A DNA stretch of 7,084 nt from the NCBI GenBank assembly GCA_913053795.1, contig CAJXGZ010000123.1, positions 1 through 7,084 of the forward strand, in the 5' to 3' direction. Each line of letters starts with the position of its first letter. Within the stretch, counting starts at the first letter, position 1. This DNA comes from an uncultured Rhodospirillales bacterium. Lineage in GTDB: Bacteria > Pseudomonadota > Alphaproteobacteria > Rhodospirillales > 2-02-FULL-58-16. Made by a program: the position numbers and the translations under genes. Below are positions 1-5,467 of this stretch, piece by piece. The notes under the pieces are model-generated. The model saw only the letters and a program-made list of their open reading frames with translations, had not been told where the DNA came from and did not search any database.

Positions 1-23
1 CCGCCGGTTCACACGATCGGCGG
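1..23. repeat. Strong short hairpin at the window edge
   Basis: CCGCCG (1-6) pairs perfectly with CGGCGG (18-23), and a G-T and a T-A pair can extend the stem to 8 bp around a 7-nt loop. No T-run follows on either strand, so it is not a typical intrinsic terminator. It lies inside the IstA-like frame. Confidence 0.4.
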
Positions 24-142
24 GGCACGGCGTGGCCGAGCTGGTGATCGTGGTTTTCACAACTTTCCCCCGAACCGCGCCCGCTCAAGCCGTCATGATG
101 ACAGGCCAGGCGCACTCTCCTGTATAGGTCCACGTGATACAT
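1..142 (-). pseudogene. IS21-family IstA-like transposase, N-terminal end only, probably degenerate, runs off the window
   Basis: On the minus strand an ATG at 142 opens a frame that stays open to the window edge. Its first 22 residues begin MYHVDLYRRVRLACHHDGLS, which closely resembles the start of IS21-family IstA transposases (M-x-x-V-E-L-Y-x-R-V-R-R-A-x-x-x-x-G-M-S-x-R-E-A-A). The helix-turn-helix stretch expected next (REAARxFG, then PPGYRR) is missing. A short R-F-G match appears in another frame near 70-80, which suggests a small deletion or frameshift. A GGAGG-like site precedes the ATG. In a working element istA would be about 1.2-1.5 kb and followed by istB, and neither can be judged here. 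The match is from memory of the family, not a search. Confidence 0.5.
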
Positions 143-338
143 CTCCCCGCCCTCCGTTCGCTTCGAACAAAAGGCGTTAAAATGGCGGAGTTTTACTCCG
201 CGACAATCAGATTATCTGACCGTTTCCGTGGACCAGTATTGCTCCGGGATTTACAAAAGCCTGACCGCCTACCGCGACTGGCGCCAACGGCATCCCGAGA
301 GCAAACTGGGCCGTGATAATGCCGATCTCATCGCTTAA
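138..338 (+). pseudogene. Unrecognised C-terminal reading frame without a start
   Basis: This frame is open from just after a TGA at 135 to a TAA at 336-338 (66 codons) and has no ATG. A GTG at 228 is the only internal candidate start. The last 40 residues look protein-like, with aromatic and charged residues spaced as in a helix (for example DQYCSGIYKSLTAYRDWRQR). I do not recognise a family. It may be the 3' remnant of a gene cut by mobile-element insertion or decay. Its first part overlaps the region upstream of the IstA-like gene on the other strand, so only the part after about 200 is plausibly ancestral coding sequence. It converges on the TIR-methyltransferase gene with a 38-nt gap. 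Confidence 0.3.
185..201. repeat. Perfect 7-bp inverted repeat
   Basis: GCGGAGT (185-191) and ACTCCGC (195-201) form a perfect stem with a 3-nt TTT loop. It lies about 45 bp upstream of the IstA-like ATG (minus strand). It could be part of the repeated terminal region of an IS21-type element or the operator of that gene. It is not followed by a T-run in either direction. Confidence 0.45.
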
Positions 339-376
339 AACGGCTTCTTAACAATCGACTATGTAGTGGTTATTGC

Positions 377-2557
377 TCAAGTTTTAGATTCCGGAACACG
401 GCGCATTATCCCTATGACCAAGGTTTCAGTAGTATCCTTTTTCCTATAGAGCGGAATCACGGCCTCAAGATTCCACGATCCGTCCTTCATGAGCTCGGAC
501 GTTTGGCGTATAAATACCTTTTGCATGTATTCAAAGTCAGCGCATTCTTCTTCTTCATATCCTACCGGCATCACAAGCAAGGGTATCGGCAGTTCGTATA
601 ACTTCTCCGACGTTTCATGCCACTCCACCCAAGTAAACAATACCTCGCTCAGATGATTGTTACCACTTTTACTAGACTGGTGCATTCGCCAAACTTTATA
701 TTCAGATAGAGTTTCATCGTTATATGGATCGATAGGCTGGCACTCAGGAAGCATGTACAAGAAACTGGTCAACATACGTGAAACTGAGGGGTTTGGTAAT
801 TCCTTGGGATGGTCTTTGGTTCCAGGGGTGACCTTATCATATGCATTTTTACTGCATCGGGTATCGATCTCAAGCAACAAGAAATCTCCTGGTTCCGTGA
901 CATTGGTGACGCCCTCAATAAACTGCTTGCGTTCTTCGTCGGTAACGGCTGGATAGGTATTTCCAAGCAACATGAACAGGTTGCGTGTATTCGGTCGACG
1001 GTTCAGTTCGGTTTTCAGTTTGGCAATGTCCCGAAAGCTGCAGAAGCAGGCCTGTACCTCAATCTGCTCCAGCAGCGTGTGAAAACTCGCCTGTTGCTCT
1101 TTACTATTGATGACCTTCATGAATGGCGCAATCCCCGTCTCACAGCAATCACCGGTCGCGCTGAACAGTTCCTGGACTGCGTCGTGTCCCTCTTTGACCA
1201 GTGGCATGCTGACGTCGGTAAACAGATAGCGAACGGCGCCGTGCAGCCGAGCGTAGTAGTGCCTGTCCTCTTCACTGGCCGATAACGATACGCGCCACGC
1301 CAGCGCAAGCATCGCCTGTAGCATCTCCGTGTCGCGGCGCCCTCCGCCGATGCCGAGCGCGACCACATTGAGGTTGCCGCGGGCAGCAAAGTTCAGGCAC
1401 TCGGTGAACACCTTAAGCAGATGATCCAAGGACTTCAGATATTCACCTTTATAGTATTGATCATATTTGATCTTATCGTATTTGGCTTCATTCGGCCCAG
1501 CCGTGTCGACATAGCCCTCAAGCCGCCCGTCAGCAACATATAGTTGCGAGGCTCGGTGCAGATCGCATAACAAATCGGATAGAACGCTTCCTGCTTGGTC
1601 TGCGCTAGGCGTTTCATCGGGCTTTGTTGCCACAGCTTCTATATATGCTTTCGCGCCAATCGTATTTGCGTACGTCAGCTTGTGCGGGACCAGGTGCATC
1701 CCGGCTACAGCTTTAGCACAGACTTTATCTGCCTTATCACCAGGAGATCCACAACTCTCAATAATCTTCTCGATAGTTTTCAATAGCCCATTTTTCATGT
1801 CCTTATTTTTTGAGGTTTTGTCCCCTTTTAGGGCTTTATAGGCTTCTTCGATCACCTTGGGGATACTGCTGTAGTACATCACGGCCGGGCTGCCGTAGTC
1901 CTCGGCCCCCGATCCTTGCTGGTTTGGATCGCTTTGCGGCGCAAAGAATTTCCGAAGCTCCCGCTTGGCACGCATTTTGCGCAACGACATACGGATGCCC
2001 TCGGCGACACCGTGGTCGTTGGCGACGGGTTCATAAATGACATGCTTACCGGCCTTGAATTTTGATACGGTACCGCTGTCACGATCCGCTAATTGCTTAA
2101 TCAGGTCGGTGTCATTGTAGGCGGTGCGCAGTGCATACTGCGTCGTTTCGCCGAAGCCGAGCACGAAGAAGCCCCGATCATTATCCATATGGCGATGGAT
2201 GCCCTCGCGGAACTCAAGGGCGATATAATTGTCCGGGGCCAGCAAATTTTTGTTCAGCCGCGACAGGTATCTGTCAGTCCCGATGGCGAGAAACGATCTG
2301 GATTCGTTCAGCTTTTCTTTCAGATACTCGTCGTCACGCACCCGTATATTCTCCAGATTAGCGACATAGGCTTTGAGACCCCACATGGCGAGTTGGTTCT
2401 TTAGCTCAAGAGCGAGCAGACGGCCCAAATCTTTGGTCGTATGTGAGATGAAAAAATAATACTTGTAAGTCATGGGCTTTATTATCGCTGGATTCAGAAT
2501 CCGCCGCAACTTGTTGAGGGCAATATGAAGTAGCCGCAATAGACTCAACCCGGCCAC
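377..2557 (-). CDS. TIR domain fused to an EgtD-like class I methyltransferase
   Basis: The 726-residue protein (GTG start) has a TIR domain at about residues 29-200. It opens with YYFFISHTTKD, the TIR strand-A signature, and has a candidate catalytic glutamate, E115, in IALEFREG. TIR domains of this kind cleave NAD+ or make ADP-ribose signals. After a linker to about 390, a SAM-dependent methyltransferase fold follows: motif I ALGIGGG (400-406), TDVS (447-450), LLGNTYPAVTDEE (530-542) and EPGDFLLLEIDT (555-566). The order and spacing resemble EgtD/Methyltransf_33 (LGS/GxG, DVS, LGNTxGN, PGDxLLLG.D), the family that trimethylates histidine, but the usual EgtD N-terminal motifs are not evident, so the substrate is unknown. 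The first 28 residues are cationic and hydrophobic. ATG 2473 (MTYKYYFF) begins exactly at the TIR domain but lacks a clear ribosome site. The GTG start overlaps the OPT gene by 13 nt. The TIR call is firm, the EgtD-like call is good and the function is unknown. Confidence 0.75.
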   Translation of the reverse strand: MAGLSLLRLLHIALNKLRRILNPAIIKPMTYKYYFFISHTTKDLGRLLALELKNQLAMWGLKAYVANLENIRVRDDEYLKEKLNESRSFLAIGTDRYLSRLNKNLLAPDNYIALEFREGIHRHMDNDRGFFVLGFGETTQYALRTAYNDTDLIKQLADRDSGTVSKFKAGKHVIYEPVANDHGVAEGIRMSLRKMRAKRELRKFFAPQSDPNQQGSGAEDYGSPAVMYYSSIPKVIEEAYKALKGDKTSKNKDMKNGLLKTIEKIIESCGSPGDKADKVCAKAVAGMHLVPHKLTYANTIGAKAYIEAVATKPDETPSADQAGSVLSDLLCDLHRASQLYVADGRLEGYVDTAGPNEAKYDKIKYDQYYKGEYLKSLDHLLKVFTECLNFAARGNLNVVALGIGGGRRDTEMLQAMLALAWRVSLSASEEDRHYYARLHGAVRYLFTDVSMPLVKEGHDAVQELFSATGDCCETGIAPFMKVINSKEQQASFHTLLEQIEVQACFCSFRDIAKLKTELNRRPNTRNLFMLLGNTYPAVTDEERKQFIEGVTNVTEPGDFLLLEIDTRCSKNAYDKVTPGTKDHPKELPNPSVSRMLTSFLYMLPECQPIDPYNDETLSEYKVWRMHQSSKSGNNHLSEVLFTWVEWHETSEKLYELPIPLLVMPVGYEEEECADFEYMQKVFIRQTSELMKDGSWNLEAVIPLYRKKDTTETLVIGIMRRVPESKT

Positions 2558-4170
2558 AGCCCGACCAAACCGAACAGACTATCGGCCAGGATCAGCCCGG
2601 CGGCGGTCGCATAGACTGCGCTCCGGCTGATCCCGAGTAAATCCATCAGATGCCCCGCCAGAGCACCGAGCATGATCGCAGCACTGTAGAATAATGGCAG
2701 GATCATCGCAATACCGACCGCAATACCGACCGGCAGGAAGCGAGACGGCCAGTAAGCCTCAACCATTCCCAACAGTAGGCCGCCGACGCCACCGAGCAGG
2801 GCGGCGACCGCTGCATACGGCGGCAATGGCGCCGCCCCCGATAAACTGCGCGACAGTTCAGCCACCGCGACAGTAGTCGCCGCCGGATATTCATTGCTGC
2901 CCAGCACAATTAAGTTGCCCCCCAGCAGATAATGAAGCAACGCGGTCAAGACCGCCGCGCCAATTGTGACGCCAAGCAACTGCATCCAGACCTGAGCGCG
3001 TGGTTCGACCTTAAGAAGATAACCGGTACGGAGGTCCTGCATCGTGTCGGAACCCAGCGAGGCGATAATCGTGGTGGCGGAGGATGGTAATACAGGGACG
3101 GGCGCCCCCAATTTTGCCTGGAGGAACAGCATCAGATTAGACAACGTGGACAACGGATTCATGTCGGTTGCGCCCAGGGCCTTGATTGATGCAAGGGCAA
3201 AGACCAGGCTGGCCAGCACGGCGACAACGGACAGCACTGGCGACACGCCAGCGACCATCAGTATCCCTAGAACAGCCAGCGACAACAGGACTACAACCAC
3301 CAGCCACAGGCTCCGGCTGATAATCCAAACGGACTCGTCTTGCGCTGTATCCAGATCAGGCGAGTCCTGTTCGAAATGCTTGGTACGAAAAAGCAGACTG
3401 GCGAAAGCGCTGCCCAGCATCCACGCGATGGCGGGATAGACCAGAAATCCCTTCGCCTCGCCATAGCCGGCGCCCGGCACTATTCCGCTATCGGCGAGCA
3501 TTGGAACCACAGCGAACCACACGATCAACCCTGATAACAGAAGTGTCAGGCCAACTCGCACGCCGACAATCATGCCTATGCCATAGAGCAGCGGATCTAT
3601 AGCCAGGCCCAGCAGGGCCTTTCCTACTGCACCGCCCGCCATAAAGTATCCCTTGATCCAATTCAGTACCGTGCCGAGCTTGATCAGGCCGCCGACAACA
3701 AAGGCGCCACCGAGCCAACCGCCGAGTCTGCGGGCCTCGTGACCGCCAGTTAGGGCCGTAATCAACTCATAACAGGCTGTTCCGGATGGAAAAGGCAATT
3801 GCTCACGGCACACAAAATGCGCGCGCAGCGGAATCGCCAGCATGACGCCAAGCCAGCCGCCGAACAGTAAATACGCAAATAACAGCCAGCTTGGTATCTC
3901 GATATCCAGCAAGTAAAACGCGGCCAGGAACAATGAACTGGCCGCCACCGAGCCGGCCGCCGAAGCAGCGGTCTGGATGAGATTCACGTCGCGGGGCTCA
4001 AACCCAGAAAGAAGGCCCATCCTTTTTATCAGGGATAGTGCAAGAAACCCTAGGATTACTGCTATCAGTGAGCCGGTGACACCCACTGACGCCTTGATGA
4101 CCGAAAAGAAGACGGCGATGGCTACCAATGAGCAGAGCACAATACTGACGATGATGTTAGTTAGTTTCAT
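2545..4170 (-). CDS. OPT-superfamily oligopeptide/metal-chelate transporter
   Basis: This 541-residue, highly hydrophobic protein has about 13-16 membrane segments by eye. Hallmarks of bacterial OPT transporters appear in order: NLIQTAASAAGSVAAS (63-78), REQLPFPSGTACYE (122-135), ATDMNPL (334-340), SDTMQDLRTGYLLKVEPRAQ (374-393) and LPVGIAVGIAMILPL (479-493). OPT proteins sit in the inner membrane and import oligopeptides or metal-chelator complexes. At 541 residues it is somewhat shorter than most prokaryotic members (often about 600 or more), but no core motif is missing. It is the first gene of a two-gene minus-strand operon, and its TGA lies inside the start of the TIR-methyltransferase gene, so the two are probably co-translated. 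The ATG at 4170 has only a weak AGAAG site about 8 nt upstream. Whether it imports a substrate or has been recruited as a membrane effector or sensor cannot be read from the sequence. Confidence 0.88.
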   Translation of the reverse strand: MKLTNIIVSIVLCSLVAIAVFFSVIKASVGVTGSLIAVILGFLALSLIKRMGLLSGFEPRDVNLIQTAASAAGSVAASSLFLAAFYLLDIEIPSWLLFAYLLFGGWLGVMLAIPLRAHFVCREQLPFPSGTACYELITALTGGHEARRLGGWLGGAFVVGGLIKLGTVLNWIKGYFMAGGAVGKALLGLAIDPLLYGIGMIVGVRVGLTLLLSGLIVWFAVVPMLADSGIVPGAGYGEAKGFLVYPAIAWMLGSAFASLLFRTKHFEQDSPDLDTAQDESVWIISRSLWLVVVVLLSLAVLGILMVAGVSPVLSVVAVLASLVFALASIKALGATDMNPLSTLSNLMLFLQAKLGAPVPVLPSSATTIIASLGSDTMQDLRTGYLLKVEPRAQVWMQLLGVTIGAAVLTALLHYLLGGNLIVLGSNEYPAATTVAVAELSRSLSGAAPLPPYAAVAALLGGVGGLLLGMVEAYWPSRFLPVGIAVGIAMILPLFYSAAIMLGALAGHLMDLLGISRSAVYATAAGLILADSLFGLVGLWPG

Positions 4171-4227
4171 TCAGAATCTTCTGCAAAAATCCCTAATGCA
4201 ACGACAATGACCACAATAATGCTGTGT

Positions 4228-4256
4228 GTTATAGAATAAAATTCCTTTCCCAAAAA
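4228..4256 (-). promoter_or_regulatory. Possible promoter of the OPT / TIR-methyltransferase operon
   Basis: On the minus strand TATAAC (4228-4233) is preceded, after a 17-bp spacer, by TTTTTG (4251-4256). The -10 element is fair and the -35 is poor. The site is 58 bp upstream of the OPT start in an AT-rich stretch, which fits, but the match is weak. Confidence 0.3.
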
Positions 4257-4265
4257 GAAGCTATT

Positions 4266-4319
4266 GTCAAAAGTTGACGGGCCGGTAAAAAGTTGGCGAC
4301 CAGCGGTACTTTTTGACGC
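4266..4319. repeat. Three copies of a GT(C/A)AAAAAGT-type motif, two direct and one inverted
   Basis: Copy 1 is GTCAAAAGTTGACG (4266-4279). Copy 2 is GTAAAAAGTTGGCG (4285-4298), identical at 12 of 14 positions and offset by 19 bp. An inverted copy lies at 4304-4317 and reads GTCAAAAAGTACCG on the minus strand. AAAAAGT (4287-4293) and ACTTTTT (4308-4314) form a perfect 7-bp inverted pair. Repeated motifs of this kind are typical of the ends of IS21-family elements, which carry several transposase-binding repeats. A regulator operator between the divergent modules would look similar. The motifs are seen; the assignment is inference. Confidence 0.5.
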
Positions 4320-4409
4320 AGTTGTCTAATATTAGAGCCTATGGAACAAATTAACTCAATTGCATAAGGGAAAATTTCTAGCTTATCGTAGTGACCGAAG
4401 GGAACGAAG

Positions 4410-4580
4410 ATGAAACAGAAATCACAGACACGACAGACGGGCGCCGCCAAGGCGGTCATCGCCACCGCGCGCAAGCTGCTCAAGATCATCTTCGATGCCC
4501 TCGTAAACGGCGGGGGGGGCGAGGACTTTACAACATTCACGTTGGTGGAAAATCAAATTGCCGCTGGATATTCATCATAG
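4410..4580 (+). pseudogene. 56-codon frame resembling the C-terminal tail of an IS110-family transposase
   Basis: ATG 4410 to TAG 4580 encodes 56 residues. The core TGAAKAVIATARKLLKIIF (residues 10-28) resembles the conserved last helix of IS110/IS1111 transposases (K-x-A-x-x-A-x-A-R-K-L-L-x-I-x-x), and the following EDFTTF fits the variable tail. The catalytic DEDD and serine domains are absent, so if it is IS110-derived it is a relic. Against a pure relic, a good GAAGGGA ribosome site sits 6 nt before the ATG, so it may be expressed as a small basic peptide. It overlaps nothing and ends 10 nt before the next start, so it could be the first frame of the Thoeris transcript. The family call comes from pattern memory only. 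Confidence 0.42.
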
Positions 4581-4590
4581 TATCCTGATT

Positions 4591-4758
4591 ATGGTGAAAA
4601 CACATAAAGCTGGCCGTGACGCCAAGACCGGAGAGTTCATAACGGTTGAAGAGGCCGAGCGCCGAAAGGCAACCGCTATTGTCGAGCGTGTCCCCAATCC
4701 GGGGTACGGCGACACCGATCACAGTAAGGCTGGCGGCAGCAAGAAGAGCAAGACGTAA
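4591..4758 (+). CDS. Small basic protein of the AKTGxF...ATxxVE type, upstream of Thoeris
   Basis: ATG 4591 to TAA 4758 encodes 55 residues. The N-terminal half reads RDAKTGEFITVEEAERRK followed by ATAIVERV, a pattern seen in many very small bacterial proteins (xAKTGRFVxxxxAxxxPxTTVxE) that are usually hypothetical. The C-terminus is lysine- and serine-rich (SKKSKT) and probably disordered. In frame a TTG at 4558 would add 11 residues, but the ATG begins the conserved part and is preferred. There is no clear Shine-Dalgarno, which hints at coupling to the upstream 4410-4580 frame. It lies just before thsB on the same strand and may be a Thoeris accessory or an independent small gene. The function is unknown. 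Confidence 0.6.
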   Translation: MVKTHKAGRDAKTGEFITVEEAERRKATAIVERVPNPGYGDTDHSKAGGSKKSKT

Positions 4759-4769
4759 CTTGCCCATGT

Positions 4770-4806
4770 ACCTCCCCCCGGGGTTTTTGGCCCCGGAGGT
4801 CTTGTC
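4770..4806 (+). promoter_or_regulatory. Hairpin that pairs with a perfect Shine-Dalgarno ahead of GTG 4807
   Basis: ACCTCC (4770-4775) pairs with GGAGGT (4795-4800), and GGGG (4780-4783) pairs with CCCC (4791-4794), leaving CCCC as a left-side bulge and TTTTTGG as the loop. The right arm GGAGGT is itself a perfect ribosome site 6 nt upstream of GTG 4807, which is in frame with ThsB. The RNA hairpin would hide that site. No T-run follows, so an intrinsic terminator for the preceding small gene is less likely, though a Rho-independent-like pause is not excluded. Confidence 0.5.
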
Positions 4807-4860
4807 GTGGCGCCCGTTACCAACCAAGGGCGACCGCAGCCCGCCCGAGGGGACAGCTTG

Positions 4861-5460
4861 ATGGCGCAGTGCGAAGCCAAGATCAAGAGTGGAAGACGTT
4901 GTCATAATCTGGTCCGGGGCAACAGTCGGTTCTGTCACGTCCATGTGGAACGTACTGACGGCAAATCTCTCGGCATGGCGGCTCTGGGTGCGGCGGTTGG
5001 AAACCTCATCGCGCCAGGTATCGGCGGCATCATTGCCGGTGCGGCGACGGGGTACCTGGCGAGCAATTATTTGAGAAAGGAGACAGGCATGAAAAAGCGC
5101 GTGTTCGTCAGCTTCGATTTCGACAACGATAAGAAGCTAAAGGACTCCATCATCGGCCAATCCAAGCTGGGCGACTCACCATTCGATGTGACCGACCATT
5201 CCTTGAAGGAAGCAGCGCCCGAGCGGAACTGGGAGGAAAAGGCTCGACAGGCGATCTCCAGGGCCGAAATCGTGCTGGTCATGGTTGGCCCCAAAACATA
5301 CCAGGCCAGCGGGGTCCTGAAAGAGGTCGAGATGGCACGAGACCTTGAGAAACAGATCGTGCAAATCATCGGCTACAAGGACGGCGACTATACCGCCGTG
5401 CCCAACGCCGGGCGGCCCTATCGTTGGAGTTGGGATAACCTTAAGAAGCTGCTGGCATAG
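4861..5460 (+). CDS. thsB: Thoeris ThsB: TIR protein with N-terminal zinc-binding motif and glycine zipper
   Basis: The 199-residue protein has three parts. Residues 1-29 carry a CCCH zinc-ligand set (C4, C14, C25, H28) in the pattern CxAKxKSGxxCxN...FCxxH. Residues 38-66 form a hydrophobic glycine zipper (G43xxxG47, G56xxxG60xxxG64) likely to insert in or associate with membrane. Residues 77-199 are a TIR domain of the MTH538/DUF1863 type: KKRVFVSFDFDND, then SPFDVTDHSLKEA, then ASGVLKEVEMA, whose glutamate (residue 155, or 79 of the TIR part) aligns with the catalytic E85 of Bacillus cereus ThsB. In Thoeris, ThsB responds to phage by turning NAD+ into a cyclic ADP-ribose isomer that activates ThsA. 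ATG 4861 has GAGGGGA 7 nt upstream. GTG 4807 would add 18 residues. ATG 5089 would give a 123-residue TIR-only form like ordinary ThsB. thsA starts 7 nt downstream. Confidence 0.85.
   Translation: MAQCEAKIKSGRRCHNLVRGNSRFCHVHVERTDGKSLGMAALGAAVGNLIAPGIGGIIAGAATGYLASNYLRKETGMKKRVFVSFDFDNDKKLKDSIIGQSKLGDSPFDVTDHSLKEAAPERNWEEKARQAISRAEIVLVMVGPKTYQASGVLKEVEMARDLEKQIVQIIGYKDGDYTAVPNAGRPYRWSWDNLKKLLA
5077..5091 (+). promoter_or_regulatory. Strong internal ribosome site and ATG for a TIR-only ThsB
   Basis: AAGGAG (5077-5082) lies 6 nt before ATG 5089, inside the long thsB frame. It is the best ribosome site of the three candidate starts not held in a hairpin, and the ATG falls exactly at the first residue of the TIR domain (MKKRVFVSF). 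Confidence 0.65.
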
Positions 5461-5467
5461 GGAACCG

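Larger units (their letters stand above)
4171..4409. other. AT-rich divergent spacer without a convincing gene
   Basis: Between the OPT gene and the small plus-strand frames there is an A/T-rich stretch, in contrast to the GC-rich genes on both sides. It holds the repeat cluster and the weak promoter listed separately. I see no convincing plus-strand promoter: TTGACG (4313-4318) and TAATAT (4327-4332) are each reasonable, but the spacer of 8 bp is far too short. Confidence 0.6.

Noticed and set aside
1..23. Possible tRNA T-arm (GGTTCACACGATC) at the left edge
   Set aside because: The stem-loop does not give a 5-bp stem with a 7-nt T-loop of the right sequence and no acceptor, anticodon or D arm follows.
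134..316. 60-codon plus-strand frame from GTG 134
   Set aside because: Its translation looks unstructured. The overlapping 138-338 frame is more protein-like at its end.
809..1285. 158-codon plus-strand frame inside the TIR-methyltransferase gene
   Set aside because: It is antisense to methyltransferase motifs that are clear on the minus strand, and has no domain of its own.
4229..4540. 103-codon minus-strand frame over the divergent spacer
   Set aside because: It covers the repeat cluster and promoter region, has low-complexity composition at its start and no known motif. It would also lie across the plus-strand 4410-4580 frame.
4770..4800. Hairpin as an intrinsic terminator of the 4591-4758 gene
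   Set aside because: No T-run follows the 3' arm, and that arm is a perfect Shine-Dalgarno at the right distance from an in-frame GTG. A regulatory reading was preferred, though termination is not excluded.
4537..4944. 135-codon minus-strand frame across the Thoeris leader
   Set aside because: It spans the IS110-like tail, the small gene, the hairpin and the start of thsB in antisense and has no family resemblance.
5345..5467. Upstream extension of the ThsA frame to an ATG at 5345
   Set aside because: It lies inside thsB in another frame. ATG 5468 has a ribosome site and its N-terminus aligns with known ThsA.
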